Source: Clostridia bacterium (GTDB lineage: Bacteria > Bacillota > Clostridia > Lachnospirales > Anaerotignaceae). Taken from it: a stretch of DNA of 64,000 nucleotides. Under the pieces are notes generated by a model. The model did not search any database. It was given only the letters and a program-made list of their open reading frames with translations, and was not told the origin of the DNA. A program made the translations under genes and the position numbers. The number at the start of each line of letters is the position of its first letter. Within the stretch, counting starts at the first letter, position 1. The stretch spans positions 1-64,000 of the forward strand of contig JALFWW010000009.1 of the NCBI GenBank assembly GCA_022786605.1. The letters run 5' to 3'. Positions 1 through 10,727 of the stretch are shown piece after piece.

Positions 1-60
1 ACGCATAGCAATCAGTTTTGGTTCAATTATTTTGATATGTGTGTATTTTCTTTTTGCCAT
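1..60 (-). CDS. 5' fragment of a possible IS3-type OrfA transposase
   Basis: The first 20 codons of a minus-strand gene enter from the left edge, beginning MAKRKYTHIKIIEP. A GAGGGGG ribosome binding site lies about 8 bases before the ATG. The basic start followed by a K-Y-T-H-x-K-x-x-E-P pattern reminds me of helix-turn-helix OrfA proteins of IS3-like elements in Clostridia. Too little is visible to prove this, and the rest lies outside the window. Confidence 0.35.
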   Translation of the reverse strand, partial: MAKRKYTHIKIIEPKLIAMR

Positions 61-63
61 AAT

Positions 64-110
64 AAAAGCCCCCTCATGTAGTTCTATTATCCTACATAAG
101 GGGGCTTTTT
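64..110. terminator. Strong bidirectional hairpin
   Basis: The arms AAAGCCCCCT and AGGGGGCTTT, extended by CATGTAG/CTACAT, form a long stem with a T run on both sides. It can end transcripts of the DUF6514-like gene. On the minus strand it also contains the ribosome binding site of the transposase-like gene at 60, so it would shield that gene from read-through. Confidence 0.75.
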
Positions 111-187
111 GTCATTGTCCGTTTTTACTGGTTCAGTTCACATGGACGTTCGTGCTTTTTATGTTTGTATGAATTACGATTATTTTC

Positions 188-547
188 TCAGCAGACAAAT
201 TCTTTCGTAGAAATATAGTCATCCCCCAATTCTGCCAGTTCCATAGGAAAAGCATCGCCCTGACATAATTTCTGTAAAAAAACTTCCATTTCCTCCTGTC
301 TGTCAGACAGACCGGAAACTTCTTCCCGTTCCAGTACCTGTCCTCCACTGATCTTATCAATGGCAACACCGTACACGTTTTCTCCCTTGGGAACGGGATG
401 CACCAGCAAGAAATATCGCAATGTAAACTTTTGATTCTTTTCATCTGCAATCTGTTTTTCCCATAACATGCGCCGTTCCATTTTCCTCGCCCCTTCCGCA
501 ATGATTCTTTTAAGGTGATTATAAAAATCATCATCGGAAAAAGCCAT
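188..547 (-). CDS. Small conserved protein, DUF6514-like
   Basis: A 119-residue soluble protein with no signal peptide or membrane segment. It has an acidic, helical N-terminus (MAFSDDDFYNHLKRI), a central beta-rich stretch (FTLRYFLLVHPV, then VYGVAIDKISGG) and an acidic C-terminal half ending in Cys. The central pattern resembles DUF6514 proteins, small Clostridial proteins of unknown function; that match is from memory and tentative. It starts 52 bases after the spo0A stop on the same strand with no terminator between, so it probably shares the spo0A transcript. The ribosome binding site is weak. Confidence 0.5.
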   Translation of the reverse strand: MAFSDDDFYNHLKRIIAEGARKMERRMLWEKQIADEKNQKFTLRYFLLVHPVPKGENVYGVAIDKISGGQVLEREEVSGLSDRQEEMEVFLQKLCQGDAFPMELAELGDDYISTKEFVC

Positions 548-599
548 AAAAATTCCGTTAATAATGTGGATTCCTGCACTCTTTTACGTTTTCTTTATA

Positions 600-1478
600 T
601 CAAGAAAGCAAAAGCAGTTTATCTTCCACATGTAAATCAGCAGTTGCCTTCGCCGCTTCCTTTCCATAAGAAACCATCTGATAGGACTGACCGTAGCGCA
701 TACGGAAATATTCTGCCAAAATCGCAATAAATTGACCATTTGTCGGCTTTTCTATCATATGATAGCCGGATATTTCAAAATATACCTGTCTGCCATTTTT
801 CTTCCATGCACTTTCTACCGCATGGCGGATAGCGCGTTCCACCTTGCTGGCAGAAGTATGATACATCCGAGCAATATCAGGATATAATCCCTTCGTAATG
901 CCGATCATCACTTCCGGGTCCTCCACTGCCATCATCACCGCTTGCCGAATGAAATGGTATCCCTTAATGCTGGCAGGCACCCCCATACGACTGAGCAGAG
1001 AGGAAATCTCAGCTTCCAGTCCAGATACTCTCTGACGCTCTGCAATCGGTTCTTCTCTCTGCACTGTCCAAAGTTTTTCTTTGCCGTCATAAGGACGTAT
1101 AGGTTCCGTCAATTGTCGGATTCGTTCCAGAAGCAGTTCTCCCTGTATGGGCTTTGCCATATAGTAATCAGCGCCCATGGCAACTGCGCGGCGTACCACC
1201 GTATCGCTGTCGATGGCAGAAATCATAATGCACACACATTCCTTTTTCTGCTCTTTCATCTGTTCCAGTACCCATACACCATCTTTTTCCCCCAAAATGA
1301 CATCCATCAGTACCACATCCGGTGCACTTTCCTGAATCATATGAAATACCGCCGGTCCGTTGTCAGCCATACCTACTACTACCATGTCACCACGGCGCTC
1401 CAGACAGAGTTTCAGCTTCTGCAGATAAAACAAATCCCGATCCGCAATCACTACCCGTATTTTATTCCTTACTTGCAT
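600..1478 (-). CDS. spo0A: Sporulation master regulator Spo0A
   Basis: Response regulator that controls entry into sporulation, 292 residues with the start at 1478. The alternative upstream start at 1619 would add 47 unrelated residues; the chosen ATG has GGGGG nine bases upstream. Residues 1-125 are the receiver: the phosphoryl acceptor is Asp59 (VVLMDV), and the conserved Lys is in MAKP. The C-terminal third is the Spo0A DNA-binding domain, with recognition helix SASKVERAIRHAVESAWKK and the KPTN motif. Two oddities: the usual acidic pair (ADD) reads ADRD, putting Arg14 where an acidic residue is expected, and about 30 extra residues follow the normal C-terminus. The gene is separated from spoIVB by two unrelated genes. 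Confidence 0.93.
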   Translation of the reverse strand: MQVRNKIRVVIADRDLFYLQKLKLCLERRGDMVVVGMADNGPAVFHMIQESAPDVVLMDVILGEKDGVWVLEQMKEQKKECVCIMISAIDSDTVVRRAVAMGADYYMAKPIQGELLLERIRQLTEPIRPYDGKEKLWTVQREEPIAERQRVSGLEAEISSLLSRMGVPASIKGYHFIRQAVMMAVEDPEVMIGITKGLYPDIARMYHTSASKVERAIRHAVESAWKKNGRQVYFEISGYHMIEKPTNGQFIAILAEYFRMRYGQSYQMVSYGKEAAKATADLHVEDKLLLLS

Positions 1479-1779
1479 CAAAATAAAACCCCCATTTACT
1501 CCTTGTATTTTCTCGGAAACTTCCCCTTGCGTAAGCCTATTATAATGCGGGTATTCTCTTCCATCCATATGTACCTGCCAAAATGCTTCGTCCTGTTCAT
1601 TTTTGGCAAAGGATGCCATAAAAAATGTTATTCAGGCAAAAAATATGACATTTCATGACGCAATCCGCATTTTTTCTTCATAATTTGTTCTTCATATAAT
1701 ACGTTTGTTTCATCTTTTGCTGCATAGAAAAAAGACATGAAGCCTGTTTGACAGACATCATGTCTTTACATTTAAAAAA
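1479..1779. other. spo0A upstream region
   Basis: About 300 bases with no supported gene. On the minus strand a TATAAT lies at 1544-1539, about 60 bases before the spo0A start, without a convincing -35 hexamer. No clear 0A box (TGTCGAA) was seen. The far end holds the terminator of the upstream cyclase gene, so spo0A probably has its own promoter here. Confidence 0.4.
1731..1767 (-). terminator. Terminator after the cyclase-family gene
   Basis: Ten-base arms AAAGACATGA and TCATGTCTTT flank a 17-base loop and are followed by TTTTTC on the minus strand. It separates the cyclase gene from spo0A. Confidence 0.75.
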
Positions 1780-2511
1780 TCAGTCTTTGGGGCAGATCGC
1801 AATACATCTTGCTGTAAAACCTGCCGCATTTTTCGCTTTCGGGAAACCACAGAAGATCAGAGAACCTACAGAAGGCACTTCAGACAGATGATTCATCAGT
1901 TCCACCTGATAACGATTCTGTTCCAGTACATAAATTTCGCACAGGAATCCTTTTTCTCTGGCATTGGTTGCGGAATCCGTATCCGCAGGCTCATGTCCAA
2001 TGGCGGTCACATTCCGTTTTTCAATCAGATACTGCAGCGCTTCCATGCTCCAGCCGGGATAATGACGGTTGCCCTCGTCGTCGTAATTGTTCATATCTTC
2101 CCGTTTAGACCAGTCAGTACGCACTGCCACAAAGGAACCAGCCGGGATTTCACCATAAGTCTTTTCCCATTCCTGAATATCTTCAACAGTTGTCACATAG
2201 TCCCAATTATCCGCCACTTTCGCAGACACATCAATGACGCACAGAGGCAGGATCATTTCTTCCACAGCAATATCCTGCAGTTCTCTGCCACCAGGAATGA
2301 AATGCACAGGCGCGTCTACATGGGTACCGTACTGACTCACCAGACGGAACTCATGGGTACGGAATCCAACGGGGTAGTCAAACAGACGCAGCACATCCAT
2401 TGCAGGAAAACCTGCCCAGTGCGGTGTTTCTGGAGAAAGTTCATGTGTCAAATCCACAAATCTGTAATTTTCTTTCCAATCAGCGTACTGCTCCCACAAT
2501 TTCTTGTTCAT
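1780..2511 (-). CDS. Cyclase-family metal-dependent hydrolase (kynurenine formamidase-like)
   Basis: A 243-residue cytoplasmic protein of the cyclase / kynurenine formamidase fold, a family that hydrolyses amides or esters with a bound metal. The signature is SQYGTHVDAPVH (residues 59-70), where His64, Asp66 and His70 are expected metal ligands. The position that is often His in HxGTH is Gln60. A second family motif, GHEPADTDSA, lies near residue 168. The substrate cannot be told. No tryptophan-breakdown genes are nearby, so a true kynurenine role is unlikely. It sits between spoIVB and spo0A but ends in its own terminator. Confidence 0.75.
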   Translation of the reverse strand: MNKKLWEQYADWKENYRFVDLTHELSPETPHWAGFPAMDVLRLFDYPVGFRTHEFRLVSQYGTHVDAPVHFIPGGRELQDIAVEEMILPLCVIDVSAKVADNWDYVTTVEDIQEWEKTYGEIPAGSFVAVRTDWSKREDMNNYDDEGNRHYPGWSMEALQYLIEKRNVTAIGHEPADTDSATNAREKGFLCEIYVLEQNRYQVELMNHLSEVPSVGSLIFCGFPKAKNAAGFTARCIAICPKD

Positions 2512-2665
2512 CTTCCATCTTCCCTTCTGCGTTTTATATGCTCCATTGTCAGTAAAAAAACAGTGGTCTTGTCCCAGACAATCCTCTCTCTTTTAATATT
2601 CCCCATACAAGGGAAATTCCCTCTTTTTTCCCACCAGGTTTCTTATTTTTTTCCACAGAAATGAT

Positions 2666-3073
2666 TCATTTGTTTTTCTTCTCCCAAAATTTTTTTACAG
2701 TCCGCACGAGCCAGAGATAATACACCGGTGCCGCAATCATAAAACATAGACCCAACCAGATCTGTGTTGGAATGAAGTATACACAGACTGCGCCGATGCA
2801 ATATAAAATCAATGAGCCATAAGGCATGACTTTTCCAAATTTTCCAAATAATTCACTGTAAATTTCTCTGTTTATCTGTACACGGGCAGCCTCTCTCGCA
2901 TATCCCTTTTCTGTCAAAGCAATCGTCAGTCCCTGTTTCATCAAAATGGCAAAAATAATCACCCAGATGATACCCAGTGTATCCCCCTGCAAAAACCTGC
3001 CGCCAAAATAAAGGATTCCTCCAATTCCCGCAAGCAACGTAAAGAATAACACTTTTCGATGATATACTTTCAT
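2666..3073 (-). CDS. Small membrane protein of unknown function
   Basis: A 135-residue protein with four predicted membrane segments: two in the first 50 residues (LFFTLLAGIGGILYFG and LGIIWVIIFAIL) and two after residue 80. A polar, charged stretch (TEKGYAREAARVQINREIY) lies between the pairs. I do not recognise the family. Its start overlaps the spoIVB stop by four bases (ATGA), which suggests translational coupling to spoIVB and possibly forespore expression. The basic C-terminus (KKFWEKKNK) suggests a cytoplasmic end. Confidence 0.7.
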   Translation of the reverse strand: MKVYHRKVLFFTLLAGIGGILYFGGRFLQGDTLGIIWVIIFAILMKQGLTIALTEKGYAREAARVQINREIYSELFGKFGKVMPYGSLILYCIGAVCVYFIPTQIWLGLCFMIAAPVYYLWLVRTVKKFWEKKNK

Positions 3074-4446
3074 GCTATCTCCTCCAGACCAGTTTTTTCC
3101 TTGCCCCTATGTAAACAAAAGTATAGCATAATTCTATCGCAAAATCCAGAAAAGCCCGTACCTGTTGGTACGGACTCTTCTGTTTCAGCTGCTTCCAGCA
3201 TATTCTCAATAAAAATACCATATCCCCTTGTAGGGTCATTGACAAACACATGGGTCACCGCGCCTACAAGTTTCCCATTCTGTAAAATAGGACTGCCGCT
3301 CATACCCTGAACAATACCTCCTGTTTTTGCCAGTAAATCCGGGTCTGTCACATGAATGACCATACCTTTGCTGCTTTCTTTTCCAAAACGGTGTACCTGC
3401 TCGATTTCCACATCATATGCCTCCACTGTATCTCCCACAATATTGGAAAGAATCTGCGCCTTGCCCTCCTGAATCTCATCCTGTAGGGCAATGGGATAGC
3501 TTTCACCGGTAAAAGCAGAGGTATCCGCTGTACCGTAAATGCCTACTTCTGTATTTTTTTCAATATCCCCCAGCACTTCATCCGCCTCAATGATACCATT
3601 GAGTTCCCCAGGCTCACCTTTTTGCCCTTTCACGATTTCCGTCAAATGGGAAGATGTGATATGCCCCTGTTTTAAAGACATCAAACCACCTGTATCCACG
3701 TCATAAATCCCATGACCCAATGCGCCGAAGCGGTCTGTGGTTTCGTCAAAGAAGGTCACCGTACCAATGCCTTGAATACTGTCCCGAATCCAGATACCCA
3801 ATTTATAGGCACCATCCGCAGGGCTATACACAGGCGTTACTTCCGCTTTCTGCTCCACACCATCCCGCACAAAAACCACCTGTACCGGTGTACCACCATT
3901 GCTGCCTACAGCCTCCAGAAAAGCTTCTTTGTTTGGCATTGCTTCGCCATCCACAGACTGTATCAAATCCCCGGTCTGCAATATACCTTTGCAAGGCTCT
4001 GTTTTGTTTCCTTCTCCATCCTCCACAAAACCGGTTCCCAGTACCATTAAACCGTCTGTATCCATTTGTACGCCTACCGTACGTCCGCAGGGAATGAGTT
4101 TCGTATCAGGCAGTATATTGGCGGAAACAGTCTTGACAGGTACTTTATCAAAAAGATAAAATGTCACTTCTGTACTTCCCGCTTCATGGGCTTCCGCAGA
4201 CACTTCTGTCCCCAAGGATAAATGGAAATTATCCGCCGTAGGCTTTGCCGAAATGCCCAACACTTCCACACTTTCTTCTGTTTTCACAGAGACAGGCAGA
4301 CGCAGATCATAGGCTGTTGTCCGCCCTGCCATCAGTGTCATATCGTCTGGCAGCAAAAAGCGTATAAATCCCCAGCAAAAGAGAACTGCTGTCACAACCC
4401 AAAGCGTCAGGCATTTCCATCGGCATTTTCCTGTATTTCCTTCCAT
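3070..4446 (-). CDS. spoIVB: SpoIVB serine peptidase (sigma-K checkpoint)
   Basis: Forespore-secreted S55-family protease that signals across the intermembrane space to trigger pro-sigma-K processing by SpoIVFB. It has 458 residues from the ATG at 4446, which has GGGAGG eight bases upstream; the longer frame from 4605 lacks such a site. In order: a cytoplasmic start, one membrane segment near residues 14-32, a PDZ domain around 130-205 (ILQTGDLIQSVDGE), and the S55 domain with His245 in GALGHGI and the Ser of GMSGSPI near 383. The family ending YGIFIENMLEAAE is followed by about 35 extra residues. It is normally next to spo0A; here two genes intervene. Confidence 0.93.
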   Translation of the reverse strand: MEGNTGKCRWKCLTLWVVTAVLFCWGFIRFLLPDDMTLMAGRTTAYDLRLPVSVKTEESVEVLGISAKPTADNFHLSLGTEVSAEAHEAGSTEVTFYLFDKVPVKTVSANILPDTKLIPCGRTVGVQMDTDGLMVLGTGFVEDGEGNKTEPCKGILQTGDLIQSVDGEAMPNKEAFLEAVGSNGGTPVQVVFVRDGVEQKAEVTPVYSPADGAYKLGIWIRDSIQGIGTVTFFDETTDRFGALGHGIYDVDTGGLMSLKQGHITSSHLTEIVKGQKGEPGELNGIIEADEVLGDIEKNTEVGIYGTADTSAFTGESYPIALQDEIQEGKAQILSNIVGDTVEAYDVEIEQVHRFGKESSKGMVIHVTDPDLLAKTGGIVQGMSGSPILQNGKLVGAVTHVFVNDPTRGYGIFIENMLEAAETEESVPTGTGFSGFCDRIMLYFCLHRGKEKTGLEEIA

Positions 4447-4473
4447 AAAAAAGCCTCCCGCATTGTTTTTTTT

Positions 4474-4489
4474 GAAACAAGCTTGTTTC
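4474..4489. promoter_or_regulatory. 16-bp perfect palindrome in the spoIVB leader
   Basis: GAAACAAGCTTGTTTC, flanked by A/T runs, lies 28 bases upstream of the spoIVB start. It could be an operator, or a loop-free hairpin that acts as a weak terminator on the plus strand. No regulator can be named. Confidence 0.35.
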
Positions 4490-4600
4490 TTTTTTATGAT
4501 TGCCAGCGAAAAGAATCCTATACAGGGAAAGAAAATACAAACGAGCAGAAAGCAATTTTTTAGACACATGGAAATTTCTGCAAAAAAAGAGAAAGCCTTA

Positions 4601-4745
4601 AGCAAATTTCCCGAAAAGCACCATTTATCTTTTCCTTAAATTTTTGAAAGGAAACTGTGCCAATTGGCTTCAGAAGAAATATATTCCACAAAATCCTATA
4701 AAAAAGAAAGCCAGAATCCTTTTTAATATAAGGATTCCAGCTTTC
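4601..4745 (+). repeat. Dispersed intergenic element, copy A
   Basis: Diverged copy of an element found five times in this window. It keeps GGCTTCAGAAGAAA (4666-4679), an AAAATC-type box, and a 3' hairpin with arms GAAAGCCAGAATCC and GGATTCCAGCTTTC. It fills the gap between eno and spoIVB. The hairpin (4706-4745) has TTTTTTAT on the minus strand and so doubles as the eno terminator. Confidence 0.6.
4706..4745 (-). terminator. eno terminator
   Basis: A long stem (GAAAGC-GGAATCCTT with AAGGATTC-GGCTTTC) is followed by TTTTTTAT on the minus strand, 57 bases past the eno stop. It ends the glycolytic operon before spoIVB. Confidence 0.75.
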
Positions 4746-4801
4746 CTAATTTCTTATGAATCAGCCTCTTTTATGGCTCTCTCCATGATTTTAAAAATAT
4801 C

Positions 4802-6130
<1,329 letters not shown>

Positions 6131-6156
6131 TTAAAAATACCTATTGGTTGTTTCTC

Positions 6157-7704
6157 TTATTTATCTATGAGCAGGCTTTCACCTGTCATTTCCGCAGGTT
6201 TGGGCAGACCCATCATTTCCAGCAGTGTAGGGGCAATATCTGCCAGTTTGCCGCCGTCTTTCAGACCAATACCATCTGTGTAATTAACCAGAATAAAGGG
6301 TACAGGGTTTGTGGTATGGGCTGTAAAAGCCTCTCCTGTTTCATAATCTACCATCTGGTCGCTGTTGCCATGGTCAGCACAGATAAACATCTGACCGTTT
6401 ACTTTCAGCAGGGTATCCACGACTCTGCCGATGCAGGTATCCACGGTTTCCACAGCTTTTTCCGCCGCTTCCAGAATCCCTGTATGACCTACCATATCGG
6501 GGTTTGCGTAGTTGATGATGATCAAATCATATTCTCCGGATTCCAGAGCCTTGATGAGACCATCTGTGACTTCCACTGCGCTCATTTCCGGTTTCATATC
6601 ATAAGTAGCTACCTTCGGGGAAGGCACCAGCCAACGATCTTCGTTGGGATTGGGTTCTTCCACACCGCCGTTGAAGAAAAATGTTACATGAGCGTATTTT
6701 TCTGTTTCAGCAGTACGCAGCTGTTTCAGACCCAGAGAGGAAATGTATTCGCCCAAAGTGTTGTCCAGACGCTGAGGTTTGAATGCCACTTCTTTATTGG
6801 GTATGGTAGGGTCATATTCTGTAAAGCAAATGTATTTCAGATCCTGAGGCACCTGTTCTCTGGCAAAGCCATCAAAATCAGGATCGCACAGGCTTCTGGT
6901 GATTTCTCTTGCACGGTCAGGACGGAAGTTATAGAAGATCACCGCATCGTGGTCACTGATCTTACCAACTGCCTGTCCGTCGTCCCCTACCATAACAGTA
7001 GGGACCACAAATTCGTCTGTTTTGCCGTTTTCATAGGATTTCTGGATACAGCCCACAGCATCCTGTGCTGTTTCGCCTTTGCCAAGCACCATGGCATTAT
7101 AAGCTTCCTGTACCCGTTCCCATCTTTTATCTCTGTCCATGACATAGAAACGCCCCATGACGGTAGCAATTTTGCCCACACCGATTTCACGGATTTTTTC
7201 TTCCAGCTGTGCAGTGTAATCTGCGCCGGAAGCAGGGGGTGTATCTCTGCCGTCTAAGAATGCATGAACAAATACTTTTTCCAGACCATTCCGTTTTGCC
7301 AGCTGTAACAGTGCATACAGGTGGGTGTTATGGCTATGAACACCACCGTCAGAAAGCAGACCATACAGATGCAGTGCGGAATTGTTCTTTTTGCAATGTT
7401 CCACAGCGTCCATCAAAGCAGGATTTTCAAAGAAATCGCCATCTTCAATGGATTTTGTGATTCTGGTCAGTTCCTGATATACGATACGACCAGCGCCGAT
7501 ATTCAGGTGACCTACTTCAGAGTTCCCCATCTGTCCATCGGGCAGACCAACGGCACGACCGCTGGCATAACCCTTCACACAGGGATATTTTGCTTTCAGG
7601 CTGTCCAAAACAGGTGTTTTTGCCTGTCTGATGGCATTGCCTTCTGTTCTTTCATTGATACCGAAACCATCTAAGATCATCAGTACCGTTGTTTTTTTAT
7701 CCAT
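6157..7704 (-). CDS. gpmI: 2,3-bisphosphoglycerate-independent phosphoglycerate mutase
   Basis: Interconverts 3- and 2-phosphoglycerate through a phosphoserine intermediate with two Mn ions. It is 515 residues, the normal length for the family. Asp12 (MILDGFG) and Ser62 ([12 protein letters not shown]) are in their canonical positions, and the alkaline-phosphatase-like metal motif [12 protein letters not shown] is near the C-terminus. It lies between tpiA and eno in the same operon with short gaps of 30 and 41 bases. Mn-dependent GpmI is the usual form in spore formers, where pH-sensitive inhibition lets spores store 3-phosphoglycerate (established for Bacillus). Confidence 0.97.
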   Translation of the reverse strand: MDKKTTVLMILDGFGINERTEGNAIRQAKTPVLDSLKAKYPCVKGYASGRAVGLPDGQMGNSEVGHLNIGAGRIVYQELTRITKSIEDGDFFENPALMDAVEHCKKNNSALHLYGLLSDGGVHSHNTHLYALLQLAKRNGLEKVFVHAFLDGRDTPPASGADYTAQLEEKIREIGVGKIATVMGRFYVMDRDKRWERVQEAYNAMVLGKGETAQDAVGCIQKSYENGKTDEFVVPTVMVGDDGQAVGKISDHDAVIFYNFRPDRAREITRSLCDPDFDGFAREQVPQDLKYICFTEYDPTIPNKEVAFKPQRLDNTLGEYISSLGLKQLRTAETEKYAHVTFFFNGGVEEPNPNEDRWLVPSPKVATYDMKPEMSAVEVTDGLIKALESGEYDLIIINYANPDMVGHTGILEAAEKAVETVDTCIGRVVDTLLKVNGQMFICADHGNSDQMVDYETGEAFTAHTTNPVPFILVNYTDGIGLKDGGKLADIAPTLLEMMGLPKPAEMTGESLLIDK

Positions 7705-7734
7705 TCTCGTTTACCTCCCGTTTCGTGAGATAAC

Positions 7735-8484
7735 TTACTTATTGTAATGCACGATATCTGCAAATTCTTCTTTCAGGCTTGCACCGCCTACCAGACCGCC
7801 ATCGATGTCAGCCATGGCAAACAGTTCTGCTGCGTTTTTACCGTTTACGCTGCCGCCATACTGGATGCGTACTTCATCAGCCACAGCCTGACCATACATT
7901 TCAGCCAATACCTGACGGATCGCTGCGCAAACTTCCTGCGCCTGTGCGGAAGTAGCTGTTTTGCCTGTACCGATTGCCCAGATGGGTTCATAAGCTACAA
8001 CAACTTTCTTCACATCATCTGCGCTGACGCCTGCCAGACCGCATTTGATCTGCATGCGTACCCATTCGATGGTGATGTTTGCTTCTCTCTGTTCCAGCGT
8101 TTCGCCACAGCACATGATGGGCAGCAGACCGCTTTCCAGTGCTTTTTTCACTTTTTTGTTTACAGTCTCATCTGTTTCCGCAAAATACTGTCTGCGTTCG
8201 GAATGACCGATGACAACGTATTTTACACCCATTTCTTTCAGCATTGCTGCGGAGATTTCACCTGTGTAAGCGCCGCTTTCTTCAAAGTGCATGTTTTCTG
8301 CGCCTACGGCAATGTTTGTGCCCTGCAGTGCTTCCAGCACAGGGTACAGATCTACGAAAGGCACGCAGAATACAACGTCGGCATCTGTTGTATTCACTTT
8401 GTCTTTCAGCAGTTCGCACAGTGCTTTTGCTTCTGCGGGTGTTTTGTTCATTTTCCAGTTCCCTGCAATGATTTTCTTTCTCAT
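7735..8484 (-). CDS. tpiA: Triosephosphate isomerase
   Basis: Interconverts dihydroxyacetone phosphate and glyceraldehyde 3-phosphate. It has 249 residues with all catalytic residues: Lys11 (AGNWKMN), His94 ([11 protein letters not shown]) and Glu166 ([17 protein letters not shown]), followed by the phosphate-binding [10 protein letters not shown] and GGLVGGASL. It is the third enzyme of the operon, 25 bases after the polysaccharide deacetylase gene, which interrupts the usual pgk-tpiA pair. Confidence 0.98.
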   Translation of the reverse strand: MRKKIIAGNWKMNKTPAEAKALCELLKDKVNTTDADVVFCVPFVDLYPVLEALQGTNIAVGAENMHFEESGAYTGEISAAMLKEMGVKYVVIGHSERRQYFAETDETVNKKVKKALESGLLPIMCCGETLEQREANITIEWVRMQIKCGLAGVSADDVKKVVVAYEPIWAIGTGKTATSAQAQEVCAAIRQVLAEMYGQAVADEVRIQYGGSVNGKNAAELFAMADIDGGLVGGASLKEEFADIVHYNK

Positions 8485-8509
8485 AATAAAATACCTTCTT
8501 TCTTTATGT

Positions 8510-9418
8510 TCAGCTGCCCATGGTGCGGGCTGCTGTCTGTTCGATTCTCGCTACGATGTCAGCACCGGTCATACCGGAAGAAACCATGATTCTGGGAATT
8601 GCCCCACGAGAAGTATTCCGGTTGATGACACCAGAATCTACTGTAAAGAGCAAAGAAAAGCCTTCATCCAGCAATGCCTGCTGCAATTCCGGTGTATTCT
8701 GTCCGTTGGGATAAGCCAATGCTCTGACAGATGTTTTTCGCGTGGGCATATTTTCTGCCAAAGCTTCTTCTCCTGCCAAAGCCGCTGCCACAAACTCCTC
8801 TGTGGTAGTCTTGCTGGCAGGCACATGGTTGCTGGTATGGTTATAAATGCCAACCTTGCTGTTATTGATCATTTCGGATGCATTGCTCCATGTGAATTTT
8901 TTCAGACCAATTTGATTGGTGATATAGTCTGTTACCACAAAAATGGTTGCAGGCACATTATACTTCTGAAAAACAGGGTATGCCAGATCATAGTTGCTGT
9001 AATAACCATCATCCATGGTGATGCACAGATATTTTACTTTCATATCCAAGCCGATATCTCCATCTGTGTCCTTTTCCTGTTCCTTTTTCGCTAGAATCTG
9101 ATCCAATTCCTCCATGGAAATGATGGTATATCCCTGTTCTTTGAAGTAACGAATCTGTTCCTCCAATTCTGACTGCATGGTGGTAATGCCATCACCAAAG
9201 CCCATATCCCGTACCGCAAAATGATGATACATCAGTACCGGAATATATTCTGTAGGTTCTACCTTAGGCAGTTCTTGTGTTTCTTCCACTTTCTGGTCAC
9301 TCTTTAATACATCCACTGCCGCCTGAAAAGCATCGGGGTTCTTTTCCGCTGCCATGGCAACCTGTGTCATACCCAAAAGCATGACCATGGTCATAAAAAT
9401 CGTAAAAATTCGTTTCAT
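8510..9418 (-). CDS. Secreted polysaccharide deacetylase (NodB fold, CE4)
   Basis: Extracellular metal-dependent deacetylase, likely acting on peptidoglycan or another N-acetylated glycan. It has 302 residues from MKRIFTIF at 9418, with a signal peptide ending near AMA-AEK (residue 23). CE4 motifs are visible: [17 protein letters not shown] (the usual TFDDG with Met), NHTSNH matching the H-x3-H metal pair, and ALAYPNG. A YHHF motif near VLMYHHFAV is typical of the PdaB/YheN-type subgroup. The start is inferred from the signal peptide; its ribosome binding site is weak, and a longer TTG start at 9475 is possible. It is embedded between pgk and tpiA, an unusual place for a wall enzyme. Confidence 0.88.
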   Translation of the reverse strand: MKRIFTIFMTMVMLLGMTQVAMAAEKNPDAFQAAVDVLKSDQKVEETQELPKVEPTEYIPVLMYHHFAVRDMGFGDGITTMQSELEEQIRYFKEQGYTIISMEELDQILAKKEQEKDTDGDIGLDMKVKYLCITMDDGYYSNYDLAYPVFQKYNVPATIFVVTDYITNQIGLKKFTWSNASEMINNSKVGIYNHTSNHVPASKTTTEEFVAAALAGEEALAENMPTRKTSVRALAYPNGQNTPELQQALLDEGFSLLFTVDSGVINRNTSRGAIPRIMVSSGMTGADIVARIEQTAARTMGS

Positions 9419-9492
9419 TGTTTTATGCCGCTTCTTTCTCTTTATATTTACCTTCTCTTTGTTCCCCGAAAACAAAATTCCCCAAAATAAAA

Positions 9493-10686
9493 TTATTTAT
9501 CGTCTACTGCTACAACGCCAGGCAGTTCTTTCCCTTCCAAAAATTCCAGAGATGCACCGCCGCCTGTAGAAATATGTGTCATTTTATCGCCATAACCCAA
9601 CTGGTTTACAGCCGCTGCGGAGTCACCGCCGCCAATGATGGTTGTTGCGTCAATGGATGCCATTGCTTCCGCGATGGCTTTTGTGCCTTTGGCGAAGTTT
9701 TCCATCTCAAATACACCCATAGGACCATTCCATACAACTGTTTTTGCGCCTTTGATGGCATCTGCAAAGAGTGCTCTTGTTTTTTCACCAATATCCAGAC
9801 CCATCCAGCCGTCAGGGATTTCACCTGTAGAAACTGTTTTGAATTCTGTGTCATTTTTGAATTCTTTTGTGATGACGGTATCCACAGGCAGCAGGAAGTT
9901 TACACCTTTTTCCTTTGCCTTTTCGATCATTTCTCTTGCGTAATCCACTTTATCCAGTTCCAGCAGGGATTCGCCAACATGACCGCCCTGTGCCACTGCG
10001 AAAGTATAAGCCATACCGCCGCCAATAATGAGGGTATCTACTTTTTCCAGCAGGTTATTGATGACATTGATCTTGTCAGAAACTTTGGAACCGCCCAGAA
10101 TTGCCACGAAAGGGCGAACGGGGTTGTTTACTGCGTTGCCCAGGAACGCAATTTCTTTTTCCATCAGATAGCCAACAGCGGATTCTTCCACAAAAGCTGT
10201 TACGCCAACAGTGGAGCAGTGCGCTCTATGGCTGGTACCGAATGCGTCGTTTACGAAGATATCCGCCAGAGAAGCCAGTTCTTTGCTGAAGTTTTCTTCG
10301 TTCTTTGTTTCTTCTTTGCGATAACGTGTGTTTTCCAGCAGTACCACATCACCGTCTTTCATTTCTGCCACTGCTTTTTTGGCGTTTTCGCCAACAACAT
10401 TATCATCTTTTGCAAAAACTACTTCTTTTCCCAGCAGTTCGGACAGACGTACCGCAACAGGTGCCAAAGAAAGTTCCGGCTTAGGTTCGCCCTTGGGTTT
10501 GCCCATGTGAGAGCAAAGAATCACTTTGCCGCCGTCTTTGATGAGTTTTTCAATGGTAGGCAATGCTGCTGTAATTCTGTTTTCATCAGTGATGACGCCG
10601 TCTTTCAAAGGCACATTGAAATCACATCTTACCAGAACACGTTTGCCCTGTACTTTCAAATCGTCTACTGTTTTTTTCTGTAACAT
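9493..10686 (-). CDS. pgk: Phosphoglycerate kinase
   Basis: Transfers the acyl phosphate of 1,3-bisphosphoglycerate to ADP. At 397 residues it is complete. The N-domain shows [30 protein letters not shown] and the RAHCSTVG loop; the C-domain shows the nucleotide-binding GPMGVFE and the C-terminal GGGDSAAAV and [13 protein letters not shown] motifs. A strong GGAGAGGAG-type ribosome binding site precedes it. It is the first enzyme after cggR. In the common Firmicute order gap would stand between cggR and pgk, but it is absent here. Confidence 0.98.
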   Translation of the reverse strand: MLQKKTVDDLKVQGKRVLVRCDFNVPLKDGVITDENRITAALPTIEKLIKDGGKVILCSHMGKPKGEPKPELSLAPVAVRLSELLGKEVVFAKDDNVVGENAKKAVAEMKDGDVVLLENTRYRKEETKNEENFSKELASLADIFVNDAFGTSHRAHCSTVGVTAFVEESAVGYLMEKEIAFLGNAVNNPVRPFVAILGGSKVSDKINVINNLLEKVDTLIIGGGMAYTFAVAQGGHVGESLLELDKVDYAREMIEKAKEKGVNFLLPVDTVITKEFKNDTEFKTVSTGEIPDGWMGLDIGEKTRALFADAIKGAKTVVWNGPMGVFEMENFAKGTKAIAEAMASIDATTIIGGGDSAAAVNQLGYGDKMTHISTGGGASLEFLEGKELPGVVAVDDK

Positions 10687-10727
10687 AAAGGGTTCTCCTC
10701 TCCATATGAAATATCGGTATATTTTTG

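Noticed and set aside
133-579. A 148-codon minus-strand frame overlapping the DUF6514-like gene
   Set aside because: Out-of-frame shadow with no start signal; the 119-residue frame has the balanced composition of a real protein.
9418-10683. A 421-codon plus-strand frame opposite pgk
   Set aside because: Antisense shadow of pgk; rich in Cys, Phe and His with no ribosome binding site or known motif. Similar shadows opposite eno, hisS, the MBOAT gene, rel and pepD were discarded for the same reason.
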